64,000 nt of DNA. It comes from Shewanella maritima (GTDB lineage Bacteria; Pseudomonadota; Gammaproteobacteria; Enterobacterales; Shewanellaceae). The stretch covers positions 4,589,501-4,653,500 of the forward strand of contig NZ_CP036200.1 of assembly GCF_004295345.1 (NCBI RefSeq). The letters are read 5' to 3'. The notes beneath the pieces were generated by a model. The model saw nothing but the letters and a program-made list of their open reading frames with translations. It did no database searches and was not told the origin of the DNA. Shown one piece after another: positions 18,038 through 26,212 of the stretch (the stretch's first letter is position 1; the number at the start of each line of letters is the position of its first letter). Position numbers and translations under genes: made by a program.

Positions 18038-19012
18038 ATGATAAAAAGAACACTGATTGCACTGCTCCCTGCCATAGCGCTTATTGGCGGATGTGCTGAC
18101 ACACAGAATGTTGATAGTAATGCTGAAATCAAGCTAGCAACCTGGAATATCGCCTGGCTTAGCTCTCACGAATACAACCAAAGAGCTGAGGCGGATTATG
18201 CTGAATTAGCTCGCTATGCAGTTCAGTTAGACGCTGATGTTATCGCATTGCAAGAAGTAGAAGGGCAAGAATGGGCGCACAAGGTTTTGGGCGATCAATA
18301 TGACTATTATTTCTCGACTAAAGACTGGGTACAGCGAGTTGGCGTCGCCGTACGCAAATCTGCTGGATTACAAATCGATGCGATAGAATACAAAGCACTC
18401 GATGTCGGCCGTGTTCGTTATGGTATGGACGTGACTATCAGTAGAGGCGGTAATGAAGTGAGACTGCTTGCGGTGCACTTAAAGTCAGGTTGTTTTGATA
18501 AGTCGCTAGAGCAACAAGCGATAGCAGCTATGCCAAATACCGATGAGAAACAGCAAAGGCGCAAGATAGCGTGTGAAGTGCTAAGTAAACAGGTGGAACC
18601 ACTAAAAAATTGGATTGATGCCCGCAAAACGGAGCAAACACCATTTATTGTATTAGGCGATTTTAACCGCAGATTCTCGCAAGATATTGCCAATGAATTC
18701 ACGCCAGAGCAGGGCTTATGGCAGGCATTAAATAACCAAAATGCTGATAATGAGCCTAGTCTTTCCTCAAACGAAAGCGGCGACAAAAGCGCAAATAAGA
18801 GTCAGTTGTGGTCACCTACATTAACCCAAGACTCAAAATGCTGGGGCGGTTACTACAAAGACTACATTGACCACATCGTGTTTGATAGCAACGCTAAAGC
18901 CAATTACGTCAAAGGTTCTTTTGAGCAGCTGGTATTCGAAGGTGAGTACTCTAGAGAGCTTTCTAATGCGCTAAGCGATCACTGTCCAATTTCGGTCGAT
19001 ATTCGCTTATAG
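18038..19012 (+). CDS. EEP-family (endonuclease/exonuclease/phosphatase) lipoprotein
   Basis: About 324 residues from ATG 18038: MIKRTLIALLPAIALIGGC is a lipoprotein signal with lipobox LIGGC. The upstream in-frame extension covers the pgm terminator and is not real. EEP motifs follow: LATWNIAWLS, ALQEVEG, LLAVHLKSGC, VLGDFNRRF, YIDHIVF and SDHCPISV. It is a secreted, membrane-anchored phosphodiesterase or nuclease; the substrate is unknown. It is the last host gene before the cassette array. Confidence 0.85.
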   Translation: MIKRTLIALLPAIALIGGCADTQNVDSNAEIKLATWNIAWLSSHEYNQRAEADYAELARYAVQLDADVIALQEVEGQEWAHKVLGDQYDYYFSTKDWVQRVGVAVRKSAGLQIDAIEYKALDVGRVRYGMDVTISRGGNEVRLLAVHLKSGCFDKSLEQQAIAAMPNTDEKQQRRKIACEVLSKQVEPLKNWIDARKTEQTPFIVLGDFNRRFSQDIANEFTPEQGLWQALNNQNADNEPSLSSNESGDKSANKSQLWSPTLTQDSKCWGGYYKDYIDHIVFDSNAKANYVKGSFEQLVFEGEYSRELSNALSDHCPISVDIRL

Positions 19013-19349
19013 GCTTTTTATAAGTAGCTTGAGTTTTTATTCGATTTGAACCAGCCTTGCGATAACTGTGTTTTTATACAGTATTATTGGGTTTAGCCAC
19101 TTTTTACTGTTTTAGAGACGTGTCGTTTGCGCGTTTTCACTTGTGAGTAATGAGAATATAGCCGCTTTTCAGATGGTTAATCTCACTTGTGCTGACAAAG
19201 CGAGCAAGATAAATGCGCATGCGCGTTTTTCAGACTGGTGTATTGAATAAAATTTAAGTAAGCTGAATCAATTCAATAATTTAGTGGTGCGCGTTTTTAC
19301 TGGTCTGACATGGTAAACGCGCATGCGCACTATACAAATGTTATATGCT
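19013..19349. other. left flank of cassette array, attI-like junction
   Basis: No gene. The motif GCGCGTTTT recurs at about 19140, 19212 and 19290 and inverted near 19317 (AAACGCGC), with GCGCATGCGC at about 19205 and 19319. A GTTATAT core at 19340-19346 matches the GTTRRRY recombination consensus and begins cassette 1, but the bases before it lack the L' box of an attC site, as expected of an attI-like primary site. No integrase gene lies on either strand here; the flanking gene is the EEP lipoprotein. Confidence 0.55.
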
Positions 19350-19622
19350 ATGAAGAAAATATTGCCTCACATTGAAATCGGCCTAGATCAGTACGGTGCT
19401 GTAAAAGTAAGTATCGAAGATTATGAACTTTTCGATTTTATTGACGATTATGTAACTGAAACTTGCGATCTCGATTGGGAAGATAAGACTGTACATACTA
19501 ATGCTCAAGGTGAAGTTCATACAATGTATTTCAATTTAAAACATAGCTTAGAGCAAGTTGAAAGTTCTTTATCAAAATTAAGTGTAAAAGAAATAAATAA
19601 AATTTATGCATTAAACAATTAA
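19350..19622 (+). CDS. cassette 1 hypothetical protein
   Basis: 90 residues, acidic, with no signal peptide or membrane segment (MKKILPHIEIGLDQYGAVKV start; YVTETCDLDWEDKTVH in the middle). ATG 19350 is four bases after the GTTATAT core, the usual placement for cassette ORFs; in-frame ATGs at 19323 and 19338 lie before the junction. There is no clear ribosome binding site. I do not recognise the family. It is followed directly by attC 1. Confidence 0.65.
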   Translation: MKKILPHIEIGLDQYGAVKVSIEDYELFDFIDDYVTETCDLDWEDKTVHTNAQGEVHTMYFNLKHSLEQVESSLSKLSVKEINKIYALNN

Positions 19623-19637
19623 GTATGCATGATTCGC

Positions 19638-19739
19638 ATATAACAAGCTGTTTAATCGGGACTTTTTATAGCCTGCTGAGTTCCGCTTCGCTACACATTT
19701 TAGCAGGCTGATAAAAAGCCCCTTAACAGGGCGTTAAAT
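19638..19739 (+). repeat. attC site 1
   Basis: About 102 bp. The left box ATATAAC with CAAGCTGTTTAA pairs with TTAACAGGGC and the right core GTTAAAT (19733-19739). The centre is a long imperfect palindrome (AGCCTGCTGAG against TTTTAGCAGGCTG). The layout matches the VCR-like attC sites of marine superintegrons. Recombination would fall after G19733. Confidence 0.85.
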
Positions 19740-20160
19740 GGCAAAAGATGGCATGAAGACTCTTCAACAGAAAAATGATGAACATTCGAAGTTGATAGCT
19801 AAGGAAAGGCATAGTGCGCTCTATTTGGCTTTGTCACTATTTCCAATATTTGTAATTTTTGGTTATGACTTCTACCAAGGGTTGGTTGGTGCAGAATCTC
19901 TTGGGTTTCATCCAGCACTTGTTGTGTTTGGTACTTTGCTCTTTGGTTTACCATTTCTAGTAATAGGGCAAATGCTCATACTTCCATCTTTGCTCAAGTT
20001 GACCTTATATGTATTTATTCAGATCCTCTTCGCCTCATTGTGGTTTCTTGATGGATTATTATGGCTTGCATTAATTCCGCTTATTGTAATTTTTGGCATA
20101 CTACAGTACCAATTGCCGGAGATCCGGAAATCTGTAGAACAGAATGAAAATGCCACTTAA
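19738..20160 (+). CDS. cassette 2 membrane protein (unknown function)
   Basis: 140 residues. A polar, charged N-terminus (30 residues) is followed by about four hydrophobic segments: ALYLALSLFPIFVIFGY, ALVVFGTLLFGLPFLVIGQML, LTLYVFIQILFASLWFLD and LWLALIPLIVIFGILQ. The start ATG overlaps the attC core and the TAA stop overlaps the next attC left box, so the gene fills its cassette exactly. The family is not recognised. Confidence 0.75.
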   Translation: MAKDGMKTLQQKNDEHSKLIAKERHSALYLALSLFPIFVIFGYDFYQGLVGAESLGFHPALVVFGTLLFGLPFLVIGQMLILPSLLKLTLYVFIQILFASLWFLDGLLWLALIPLIVIFGILQYQLPEIRKSVEQNENAT

Positions 20161-20255
20161 CAAGCTGCTAAACTGAGATTCACCAAGGCTGTCATGCCAT
20201 TTGCTGAGCAAATCGCCCGCCAGCACTTGGTTCACTTATTAGCAGGGCGTTATAC
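20155..20255 (+). repeat. attC site 2
   Basis: Left box ACTTAAC (20155-20161) with AAGCTGCTAA pairs with TTAGCAGGGC and the core GTTATAC (20249-20255). The palindromic centre includes CACCAAG...CTTGGTTCAC-type arms. It is about 101 bp long. Confidence 0.82.
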
Positions 20256-20556
20256 GATTTGGAAAGTTGGGTGTATTCAGTGGGTGAGTTGAGTGTTTCG
20301 GCTCGGTTTAGTTTGCATTTTATCTGTTTGCAAACTCGCACAATTTAAGTTTAATCGTTCGCTTTAAGTGAGATTGGGTCGCGCTGTGAGTTTGCTGTTA
20401 ACGCAATCAAGGCGTGTGCTGAAACCTCGTCACATACAAGTAGATGAAAGGTCAAAAATTAATTTTTGTTCGCGTAGTTAGTTAAGTGGCAAGGTTTGTT
20501 GTCATATTTGAAGTTTCGGTTTTAAATGGTTGTGTTTGTGCAAGAAATTTATAATC
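20256..20556. other. cassette 3, no evident ORF
   Basis: The cassette runs from 20250 to 20646 and ends in attC 3, but I see no ORF of useful length on either strand. It contains an 8-bp stem AGTTTGCA/TGCAAACT (20310-20317 and 20329-20336) and a 16-bp palindrome CAAAAATTAATTTTTG (20453-20468). It could be a promoter or small-RNA cassette, or hold a decayed gene. Confidence 0.6.
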
Positions 20557-20652
20557 GTATAACAAGGCGCTCAAGATGGATTCGTAACGCGTGCCGACTC
20601 GCATTCGCTCAGACATGGCACGAGTTACTCACCACTTAGCTTGGCGTTATGA
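20557..20652 (+). repeat. attC site 3
   Basis: Left box GTATAAC (20557-20563) with AAGGCGCTCAAG, and right side CTTAGCTTGGC plus the core GTTATGA (20646-20652). About 96 bp, with a palindromic centre around GCGTGCC...GGCACGAG. Confidence 0.82.
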
Positions 20653-20666
20653 TTCTGAGGAAGTCA

Positions 20667-21320
20667 ATGAGTAACGATAAAGTAACTACTAGTACCTTTG
20701 ATGACTTCGTCAAAAGGTTTCCTGAGATGGCGCATCTTGATCCTATGAATCAAATAGATTTTAGCTTATCTGATATAAACCAAAATGAACTACAAGCTCT
20801 TAAACAATACTTCACAGGTATATGTACTGATTTAACACTTTATATGCAGTTATTTTCACAAGAAGCCAATATAACTGAATTAAATAAATTTAATGGCTTT
20901 GTTTTTTCTCGCTTGCAGCGAGCTTACCTTGAAAGAATATGCCTTAAAGTTGCTACTCTTATGGATCCACCTAAGAGTATGGGTAACGAAAACTTGTCTT
21001 TGCGTAGATTTATCAATCAAACCAAATCCTCACTATTACAAAATCAATTTGATCTATTGTATGAATTTTACAAAAATTCAGGTATCAAAGATTGGCGCAA
21101 CAAAGTACTAGCCCATGCAGATCTATTAACTTTATCTGGTGAAAACGAATTAAATGTAAATTTCACAAACCAAGAAGTTGAGGCGTTTGTTGCAGATATA
21201 CAGGGTTTTATTGATTGGGTGACTAACCCGAAGGTGCAAACCGACCATCAAGTTGTTTTACCCAGAGATGTAGATGGGTATTCATTTATGCACAAAATAA
21301 AATCGCAAAACGAATCATAA
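20667..21320 (+). CDS. cassette 4 HEPN-like protein (AbiU2-like)
   Basis: About 217 residues, all alpha-helical in appearance. Residues 144-150 read RNKVLAH within IKDWRNKVLAHADL, an Rx5H signature of HEPN ribonuclease domains, in the C-terminal helix position seen in AbiU2-like proteins. That similarity is from memory. ATG 20667 has AGGAA 5 bases upstream; an earlier ATG at 20649 sits in the attC core. There is no antitoxin-like partner in the same cassette. Role is inferred: possible RNA-cleaving defence or toxin protein. Confidence 0.6.
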   Translation: MSNDKVTTSTFDDFVKRFPEMAHLDPMNQIDFSLSDINQNELQALKQYFTGICTDLTLYMQLFSQEANITELNKFNGFVFSRLQRAYLERICLKVATLMDPPKSMGNENLSLRRFINQTKSSLLQNQFDLLYEFYKNSGIKDWRNKVLAHADLLTLSGENELNVNFTNQEVEAFVADIQGFIDWVTNPKVQTDHQVVLPRDVDGYSFMHKIKSQNES

Positions 21321-21415
21321 CAAGCCGTTTAAGGCATGGACGTCTAACGCGTGGCTGACGTTCGTTCCTCACGATTATAGCCACGCATTATCCGCCCCTT
21401 AACGGAGCGTTATAT
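21315..21415 (+). repeat. attC site 4
   Basis: Left box TCATAAC (21315-21321) with AAGCCGTTTAAGG pairs with CCTTAACGGAGC and the core GTTATAT (21409-21415). The centre has GCGTGGCT...AGCCACGC arms. The TAA of the preceding ORF overlaps the left box. Confidence 0.85.
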
Positions 21416-21418
21416 GCC

Positions 21419-21772
21419 ATGAGAAAAGTCGACGTAATTACTAAAATTCAAGCTTCTCTTGATAGCAGTGAGCCTCAGATTATTACTCCGAAAGGTAAAA
21501 CTTATGAGGAGCATATTGAGCAACTCGCGAAGCAATTACTTCAGTCTGTTATTGAGCCGGTCTCTGTAAAAGTCACCTCTACAATAATTGAGGATGCTGA
21601 CTTTGACACGTTCAGAACAGCAACTGTTTGGGGTATAGCTAGATCAGGCGTGAACTGGTTGTTAACTGTCGAAGGAAAGCAGGAATTTGCACTCGCATTT
21701 GGTGAAAATCCTTTAGATTTAAAGCTACATGGTTGTTCATCAAGTGATGCTCTAGCAGAGTGGTGCAGCTAG
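21419..21772 (+). CDS. cassette 5 hypothetical protein
   Basis: 117 residues, soluble, mixed alpha/beta in appearance. The N-terminal half is helical (EEHIEQLAKQLLQSVIEPV) and the C-terminal half has strand-like runs (VNWLLTVEGKQEFALAFG) ending in HGCSSSDALAEWCS. The start is four bases after the attC core. The family is not recognised. It fills its cassette with no other ORF. Confidence 0.65.
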   Translation: MRKVDVITKIQASLDSSEPQIITPKGKTYEEHIEQLAKQLLQSVIEPVSVKVTSTIIEDADFDTFRTATVWGIARSGVNWLLTVEGKQEFALAFGENPLDLKLHGCSSSDALAEWCS

Positions 21773-21774
21773 GC

Positions 21775-21879
21775 ATATAACAAGGGGTTCAAATAAGCGG
21801 ACACGTAACAGTTGGCTCGGTTCCGCTTCGCTACACATTTTAGCCAACTATTACTTAGCCGTTTAACGCGGCGTTTGGT
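21775..21879 (+). repeat. attC site 5
   Basis: Left box ATATAAC (21775-21781), right core GTTTGGT (21873-21879), about 105 bp. Its central 25 bp (21820-21844) is identical to 19680-19704 in attC 1, showing that both belong to one attC subfamily. Confidence 0.82.
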
Positions 21880-21887
21880 GAATAAGC

Positions 21888-22151
21888 ATGGGATTAGAGA
21901 CAGTCGAAATTCTAATACAAATTGAAGAAGAGTATGATATTTCAATTCCAGATGAAGACGCCTATTTACTTGGAAAAGTAGGTGACTTAGCTCTATATAT
22001 CGTTAATTCGTGTGAGCAAAACAACGGTGTTCTTATCGAAATAGAGCCGGTTATAGCTTACTTAAAGAGGATTCTGCATGAAGACTATGGAGTTCCGTTA
22101 GAGCAAATTACATTAAAGTCACATATTGTAAAAGATTTAGGGCTTGATTAA
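21888..22151 (+). CDS. cassette 6 acyl-carrier-protein-like protein, halves permuted
   Basis: 87 residues. Residues 1-39 (MGLETVEILIQIEEEYDISI, then PDEDA and VGDLALYI) align with the second half of acyl carrier protein, from the serine site onward. Residues about 50-87 (IEPVIAYLKRILHEDYGV, then KSHIVKDLGLD) align with the first half, ending exactly where ACP has DLGxDS. The order is therefore swapped, and the serine that carries phosphopantetheine is missing (Gly2 at its place). Holo-ACP function seems unlikely; it may bind an ACP partner. Similar short proteins with this order may exist in other genomes. Confidence 0.65.
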   Translation: MGLETVEILIQIEEEYDISIPDEDAYLLGKVGDLALYIVNSCEQNNGVLIEIEPVIAYLKRILHEDYGVPLEQITLKSHIVKDLGLD

Positions 22152-22157
22152 ACACTC

Positions 22158-22255
22158 ACCTAACAGGGTACTCAAAAGGACGCAAAACGCTTGGCTCATT
22201 CTCGTTACTCGCAAGTATTGCCATGTTTTATCCGGCCCTTAAGCGGACGTTAGGC
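22158..22255 (+). repeat. attC site 6
   Basis: Left box ACCTAAC (22158-22164) and right core GTTAGGC (22249-22255), about 98 bp. The arms around GCTTGGC...GCCATG are less perfect than in the other sites. Confidence 0.78.
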
Positions 22256-22270
22256 ATCAAGGAGGATTTA

Positions 22271-22729
22271 ATGCACCTAGCACAGTTAAATATAGCTAAA
22301 GCCAAATATTCATTAGACGCACCTGAAATTAAGGAATTTGTAGATAATTTAGATCCTATTAATCAGTTAGCTGAATTTAGCGATGGTTTTATTTGGCGGT
22401 TAAAAGATGAAAGTGGCGATGCTACTGATATTCAGGCTTTTGAAGACCCAAATATTATTGTAAATATGTCAGTGTGGAAATCTGTTGATGCACTGAAAAA
22501 CTTCATCTTTAGAACTCACCATCGAGATTTTCTTCGCCGTAAAAAGGAATGGTTCGATAATATCCCAACGGATAGCTATGTATTATGGTGGGTTCCTGAG
22601 GGGCACATACCGTCAATAGATGAGGCTTTAGAAAAGCTAGAGTATCTAAGGGAAAATGGAGATACACCACGAGCTTTTAGCTTCAAAAGTAATTTTACAG
22701 CGGTAGATTTTCTCGAAAAAGAAACCTAA
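22271..22729 (+). CDS. cassette 7 DUF3291 domain protein
   Basis: About 152 residues. MHLAQLNIAKAKYSLDAPEI start, W-rich middle (DGFIWRL, VNMSVWKSVDALKNFIFRTHH) and YVLWWVPEGHIPSIDEALEKL fit DUF3291, an antibiotic-monooxygenase-like dimeric fold of unknown function often found in cassettes. ATG 22271 has AGGAGG 5 bases upstream, the best ribosome binding site of the array. The TAA stop overlaps ACCTAAC (22724-22730), an attC left box with no clear partner downstream. Confidence 0.8.
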   Translation: MHLAQLNIAKAKYSLDAPEIKEFVDNLDPINQLAEFSDGFIWRLKDESGDATDIQAFEDPNIIVNMSVWKSVDALKNFIFRTHHRDFLRRKKEWFDNIPTDSYVLWWVPEGHIPSIDEALEKLEYLRENGDTPRAFSFKSNFTAVDFLEKET

Positions 22730-22951
22730 CACACATGAACCTTCTGCAGTCTGCGATAGTAATAACATGGCATGTTACTACTATCGCTAGATGGATTTCG
22801 AGGCTGATGAGAAGTGATGCCTCGGTATGCAATAAGGTTCTTTCGTAATTAAACTGGGGTGGCCATATTGGCCTTATGTTGAGTGGTTTAGTCAAGCTCG
22901 TTCACTACATACAACATACCTATGTTCACACGCCTCGAGAAAGTTGATCCT
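22724..22951. other. right end of cassette array with large hairpin
   Basis: After the half-site ACCTAAC there is no convincing L'/R' pair, so the last attC is missing or degraded. A near-perfect hairpin spans 22753-22787: two 17-base arms around one central base with one mismatch. GAACCTT (about 22737) and AAGGTTC (about 22836) form a wider inverted pair. The region ends at the ABC1-kinase stop codon. Confidence 0.5.
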
Positions 22952-24268
22952 CTACAGCACATACGCCTGAAACAAGCTGTGCACGTTGACTTTGGCTTTC
23001 AGCTTTACTGCCAATAAATAAATGCCTGCTATCTTGCGATGAATAAATACAGCATCAACTGGTGGAGTATGCCATTGGTGTTTTTGTTGTTTTATTGCCA
23101 AGCCTTTGGTTTTCACCCGTGTTGCTAAGTTACTTGATGCAAAGTCATATTCTTGGTTAACGCGAAGAGGCTCACATGCTAGCTCAAAAATATCCAACAC
23201 GTCGTCGAGGTAGCTTTGATCGATTGCTGAACCAAAAAAGCCGATTTGCTTGGCGGCAACCTGCATTGCCTGTTTATCTTTTTGCACAGCGGCATTCATG
23301 AGTGAACGATATCCCTTGGAAATGGTTTCTGGGATTGCTCTTGTGGCGCCGAAGTCTAATAGACCGATTGTTTCTGTGTGTGGTTGATATAAAAAGTTGG
23401 CAAAATTTGGGTCTGTTTGCATCAATCTGAAATCAAAGAGTTCCTGTAGAAAAAGTGCAATTAAATTGGCGACGATTTTGTTTCTTTGCTCTGCAGGATA
23501 ACTGACTGCTTCTTCGATTTTGATCCCTTCAACAAAATCCATCACTAGTATATTTTTGTTTGATAGTTCAGATACGACCTGAGGTAGTGAGAACTCATTG
23601 GTGTTGATATGGGTCTGGTACTTTGCGATATAGTCTGCTTCAAGATGATAGTCTGCTTCATTTTGCAGTTGATACTTTGCTTGCTCTAGCAGCTTATCCA
23701 TTTCTAGATGTTTGGGTAATAACCCTGATAACTTGAGTAACACCGCAACATTATCAATGTCGCTGGCTATGGATTGTCGCACACCAGGATACTGAATCTT
23801 AACAGCCAATTTTTTACCGTTTTCTAAGTGGGCTAGATGTACTTGTCCGATAGAGGCCGCGGCAAAGGGTCTTAAATCAAAATGAGAAAATCTGTTTAGC
23901 CAATCTTTGCCCCAATTTTCATCGAGTATCGCCTTGAGTTGCTTGTGTAGCATAGGCGTTGCGTCAGATCGTAAGCGAGCAAGAATATGACTGAGCTCAG
24001 GCGAAAGTAGTTCTCCTGCATCCATGGATAACATTTGCCCTAACTTCATCGCTGCACCACGCAGATGACCGAGCTGGTTGGCAACATGTTCGACGTTATC
24101 TGGCGTTAATAATAAACGACTTCGACTCACCTTTTTGCCTTGGGTTAGTTCCTTAGTGCCATCTACAAGCATGTTGCCAACGATTTTGGCAGTTAAGCCA
24201 CCAAATTTACCTAACCTTGCTAAACGCGAAGAGGGGATTTTAGATTGGGTCATTTTAGGGTTCGACAT
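22952..24268 (-). CDS. ABC1/UbiB family kinase-like protein
   Basis: 438 residues. UbiB-family landmarks: KLGQMLS (KxGQ motif), the Ala-rich loop AAASIGQVHLA in place of the Gly-rich loop, VKIQYPGV with the lysine, MDFVEG, QTDPNFANFLYQ and LLDFGATR. Such proteins act as atypical kinases/ATPases in quinone or lipid metabolism. It lacks the C-terminal membrane helices of UbiB and is not next to ubiE/ubiJ, so it is a paralogue. AAGGT precedes ATG 24268. Confidence 0.85.
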   Translation of the reverse strand: MSNPKMTQSKIPSSRLARLGKFGGLTAKIVGNMLVDGTKELTQGKKVSRSRLLLTPDNVEHVANQLGHLRGAAMKLGQMLSMDAGELLSPELSHILARLRSDATPMLHKQLKAILDENWGKDWLNRFSHFDLRPFAAASIGQVHLAHLENGKKLAVKIQYPGVRQSIASDIDNVAVLLKLSGLLPKHLEMDKLLEQAKYQLQNEADYHLEADYIAKYQTHINTNEFSLPQVVSELSNKNILVMDFVEGIKIEEAVSYPAEQRNKIVANLIALFLQELFDFRLMQTDPNFANFLYQPHTETIGLLDFGATRAIPETISKGYRSLMNAAVQKDKQAMQVAAKQIGFFGSAIDQSYLDDVLDIFELACEPLRVNQEYDFASSNLATRVKTKGLAIKQQKHQWHTPPVDAVFIHRKIAGIYLLAVKLKAKVNVHSLFQAYVL

Positions 24269-24701
24269 GTATTTACCTTGATTGCTTATAGCGTTTCACT
24301 TGGTACTTAATACGTTGATGCCACGATAAGGTTTAGCTTCAACTTCGCTAATTTAAAAAACTTAACACTCGCTTTTAGCGTTTATTTTGCCTTTTATTCT
24401 AAAAGTCCTTTAGCGCAGCGTCTCAATAATAACTTGCTGAGATGACCACTTTTACTCATTGTACCGGATTTTGCTGGTGGCGATTTGGTTGGCGCTTAAA
24501 AGATACGTCCTTTGCTGCAGTGATGCCATCAAGTAAATACATATTATATTCACGCATTCAGCTTAGGTATTACGTTTGCTTGATTAAAGGCAAGTAGCGT
24601 CGCTCAACAGTCGCTTATTAGATAGCGTTGAACTATCAGGAAGTTGGGTTCGTAATGCACGTTATTGGTGCTTAACTCCTGGATTAAGAATTTATTAAAC
24701 A
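24269..24701. other. divergent intergenic region, no feature assigned
   Basis: 433 bp between divergently transcribed genes. It must hold both promoters, but I see no convincing -35/-10 pair, operator palindrome or small ORF. Confidence 0.5.
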
Positions 24702-26024
24702 ATGAAAAACGCTTTGTACTGGTTCAGTCACGACCTAAGAATTGTCGATAATAAAGCCTTAACTATCTGTTCTCGAGCTCAGTCGTTAACTTGCGTTTAT
24801 GCAATCGATGATCGTTTACTTCAACAAGACAATTATCAGTGTCAGTATTTGGGGTGTAAACGTTGGCGATTTCTCCACGATTGCCTTGTCGAGCTGCATA
24901 CCGCGCTCGGTGAGGTTAATCAGGGCATTAAGGTGTTGTATGGTGATACAGTGGCTGAGATTAGTAATATTATTAACCAGGCAAGCATTGATACGCTAAT
25001 CATTTCCAGACAGTTTGGTTTTTATGAGCTACGCATTCTGAAAGCTGTGATAGCGAGAAATCCTGACATCGATGTTATAGAGGTTGATAACTATACTCTT
25101 TATTGTTCGAGTGATACTCCTGCGTTGATTGACAAGTTGCCAAAGCAATTTACGCCCTTTAGGCACAAGGCGAGCAACTTTTCTGTTCCAAGGTTGGAGC
25201 AACAAATCGATATACTGCCTTCTTCGGTTATTCCCTATGAAACATCACTTGTATTCCCCGCTAATTTGGCAAATCAATTAACCGCTTCAAACCACTCATT
25301 AACCAAGTTTATTGGCGGCGAGCGTGCGGCTTCAAAACAGTTGACTCGCTTCTTTGAAAACGGGCATGCAGATCACTACAAACAAACTCGTAACTCATTG
25401 GATGGCTGGGATAACTCCTGCAAATTTTCTCCCTGGTTAGCGTCAGGTAGCTTGTCACCTCGTCAAGTGTATTGGCATTTAACTCAATACCAAACAGAAC
25501 ATGGTGTTAATAATTCAAATGAGTGGATTTATGTTGAGTTACTGTGGCGAGAATACTTTCAATGGGCCGCACTGCAGTTAGGTAAGCAATTATTCAAGTT
25601 TCGTGGGCGGAATAAAAGTAAACCCTTAACCAGTTTTTACTCGGAGCGATTTGTATCTTGGGCTCAAGGGAACACAGCGTTCCCGCTGGTAAACGCAATA
25701 ATGCACGAGTTAACCGAAACAGGGTATATAACAAACCGGAGTCGTCAAATCGCGGCGAGCTGCTTAGTGAACGAACTTGCAATGGATTGGCGATTTGGCG
25801 CTGCATTTTTTCAACAACATCTCATTGATTACGATGTAGCCGTTAATTGGGGAAACTGGCAGTACATCGCTGGAGTAGGGTGTGACCCTAGAGGCGGTAG
25901 GCATTTTAACCTAGATAAACAAGCCGTGTGTTTTGACCCTGACGCAACTTATACTAAAAAGTGGCTAGGAAACAATGTATCCATAACTGATAGTCTCGAT
26001 ATAGCTGACTGGCCAATTGCTTGA
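24702..26024 (+). CDS. DASH-type cryptochrome/photolyase
   Basis: 440 residues. The N-terminal photolyase domain ([14 protein letters not shown]) binds the antenna; the C-terminal FAD domain shows [29 protein letters not shown] and the DASH signature [17 protein letters not shown] enzymes repair cyclobutane dimers in single-stranded or looped DNA and bind MTHF and FAD. It is first in a tight cluster with a DUF2256 gene and an FeS-type photolyase. Confidence 0.93.
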   Translation: MKNALYWFSHDLRIVDNKALTICSRAQSLTCVYAIDDRLLQQDNYQCQYLGCKRWRFLHDCLVELHTALGEVNQGIKVLYGDTVAEISNIINQASIDTLIISRQFGFYELRILKAVIARNPDIDVIEVDNYTLYCSSDTPALIDKLPKQFTPFRHKASNFSVPRLEQQIDILPSSVIPYETSLVFPANLANQLTASNHSLTKFIGGERAASKQLTRFFENGHADHYKQTRNSLDGWDNSCKFSPWLASGSLSPRQVYWHLTQYQTEHGVNNSNEWIYVELLWREYFQWAALQLGKQLFKFRGRNKSKPLTSFYSERFVSWAQGNTAFPLVNAIMHELTETGYITNRSRQIAASCLVNELAMDWRFGAAFFQQHLIDYDVAVNWGNWQYIAGVGCDPRGGRHFNLDKQAVCFDPDATYTKKWLGNNVSITDSLDIADWPIA

Positions 26025-26035
26025 TGTTGGTGTGT

Positions 26036-26212
26036 ATGAGTCATAAGCCTAGTAACAAAAATCAACTCTATAAAATTTGTCCAGTGTGCCAACGGCGTTT
26101 TGACTGGCGTAAAAAATGGCAAAAAGTTTGGCAAGAGGTGAGGTATTGCTCAAAACGTTGTAGAGGTAATCGTCAAATCATCAATAGGAAAGGCACAAAT
26201 GAAGCAGTTTAA
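26036..26212 (+). CDS. DUF2256 small zinc-ribbon-like protein
   Basis: About 58 residues: ICPVCQRRF then WRKKW...W, and [11 protein letters not shown], giving CxxC and CxxxC metal-binding pairs. It matches DUF2256, which is habitually encoded beside photolyases and cryptochromes. ATG 26036 is the conserved start; earlier in-frame starts overlap the cryptochrome stop. Its 3' end overlaps the next gene by 14 bp. Function is unknown. Confidence 0.85.
   Translation: MSHKPSNKNQLYKICPVCQRRFDWRKKWQKVWQEVRYCSKRCRGNRQIINRKGTNEAV

Noticed and set aside
22878..22884. GTTGAGT as right core of a seventh attC
   Set aside because: It matches GTTRRRY, but no L' box pairs with the left half-site and the resulting site would be 161 bp without paired arms.
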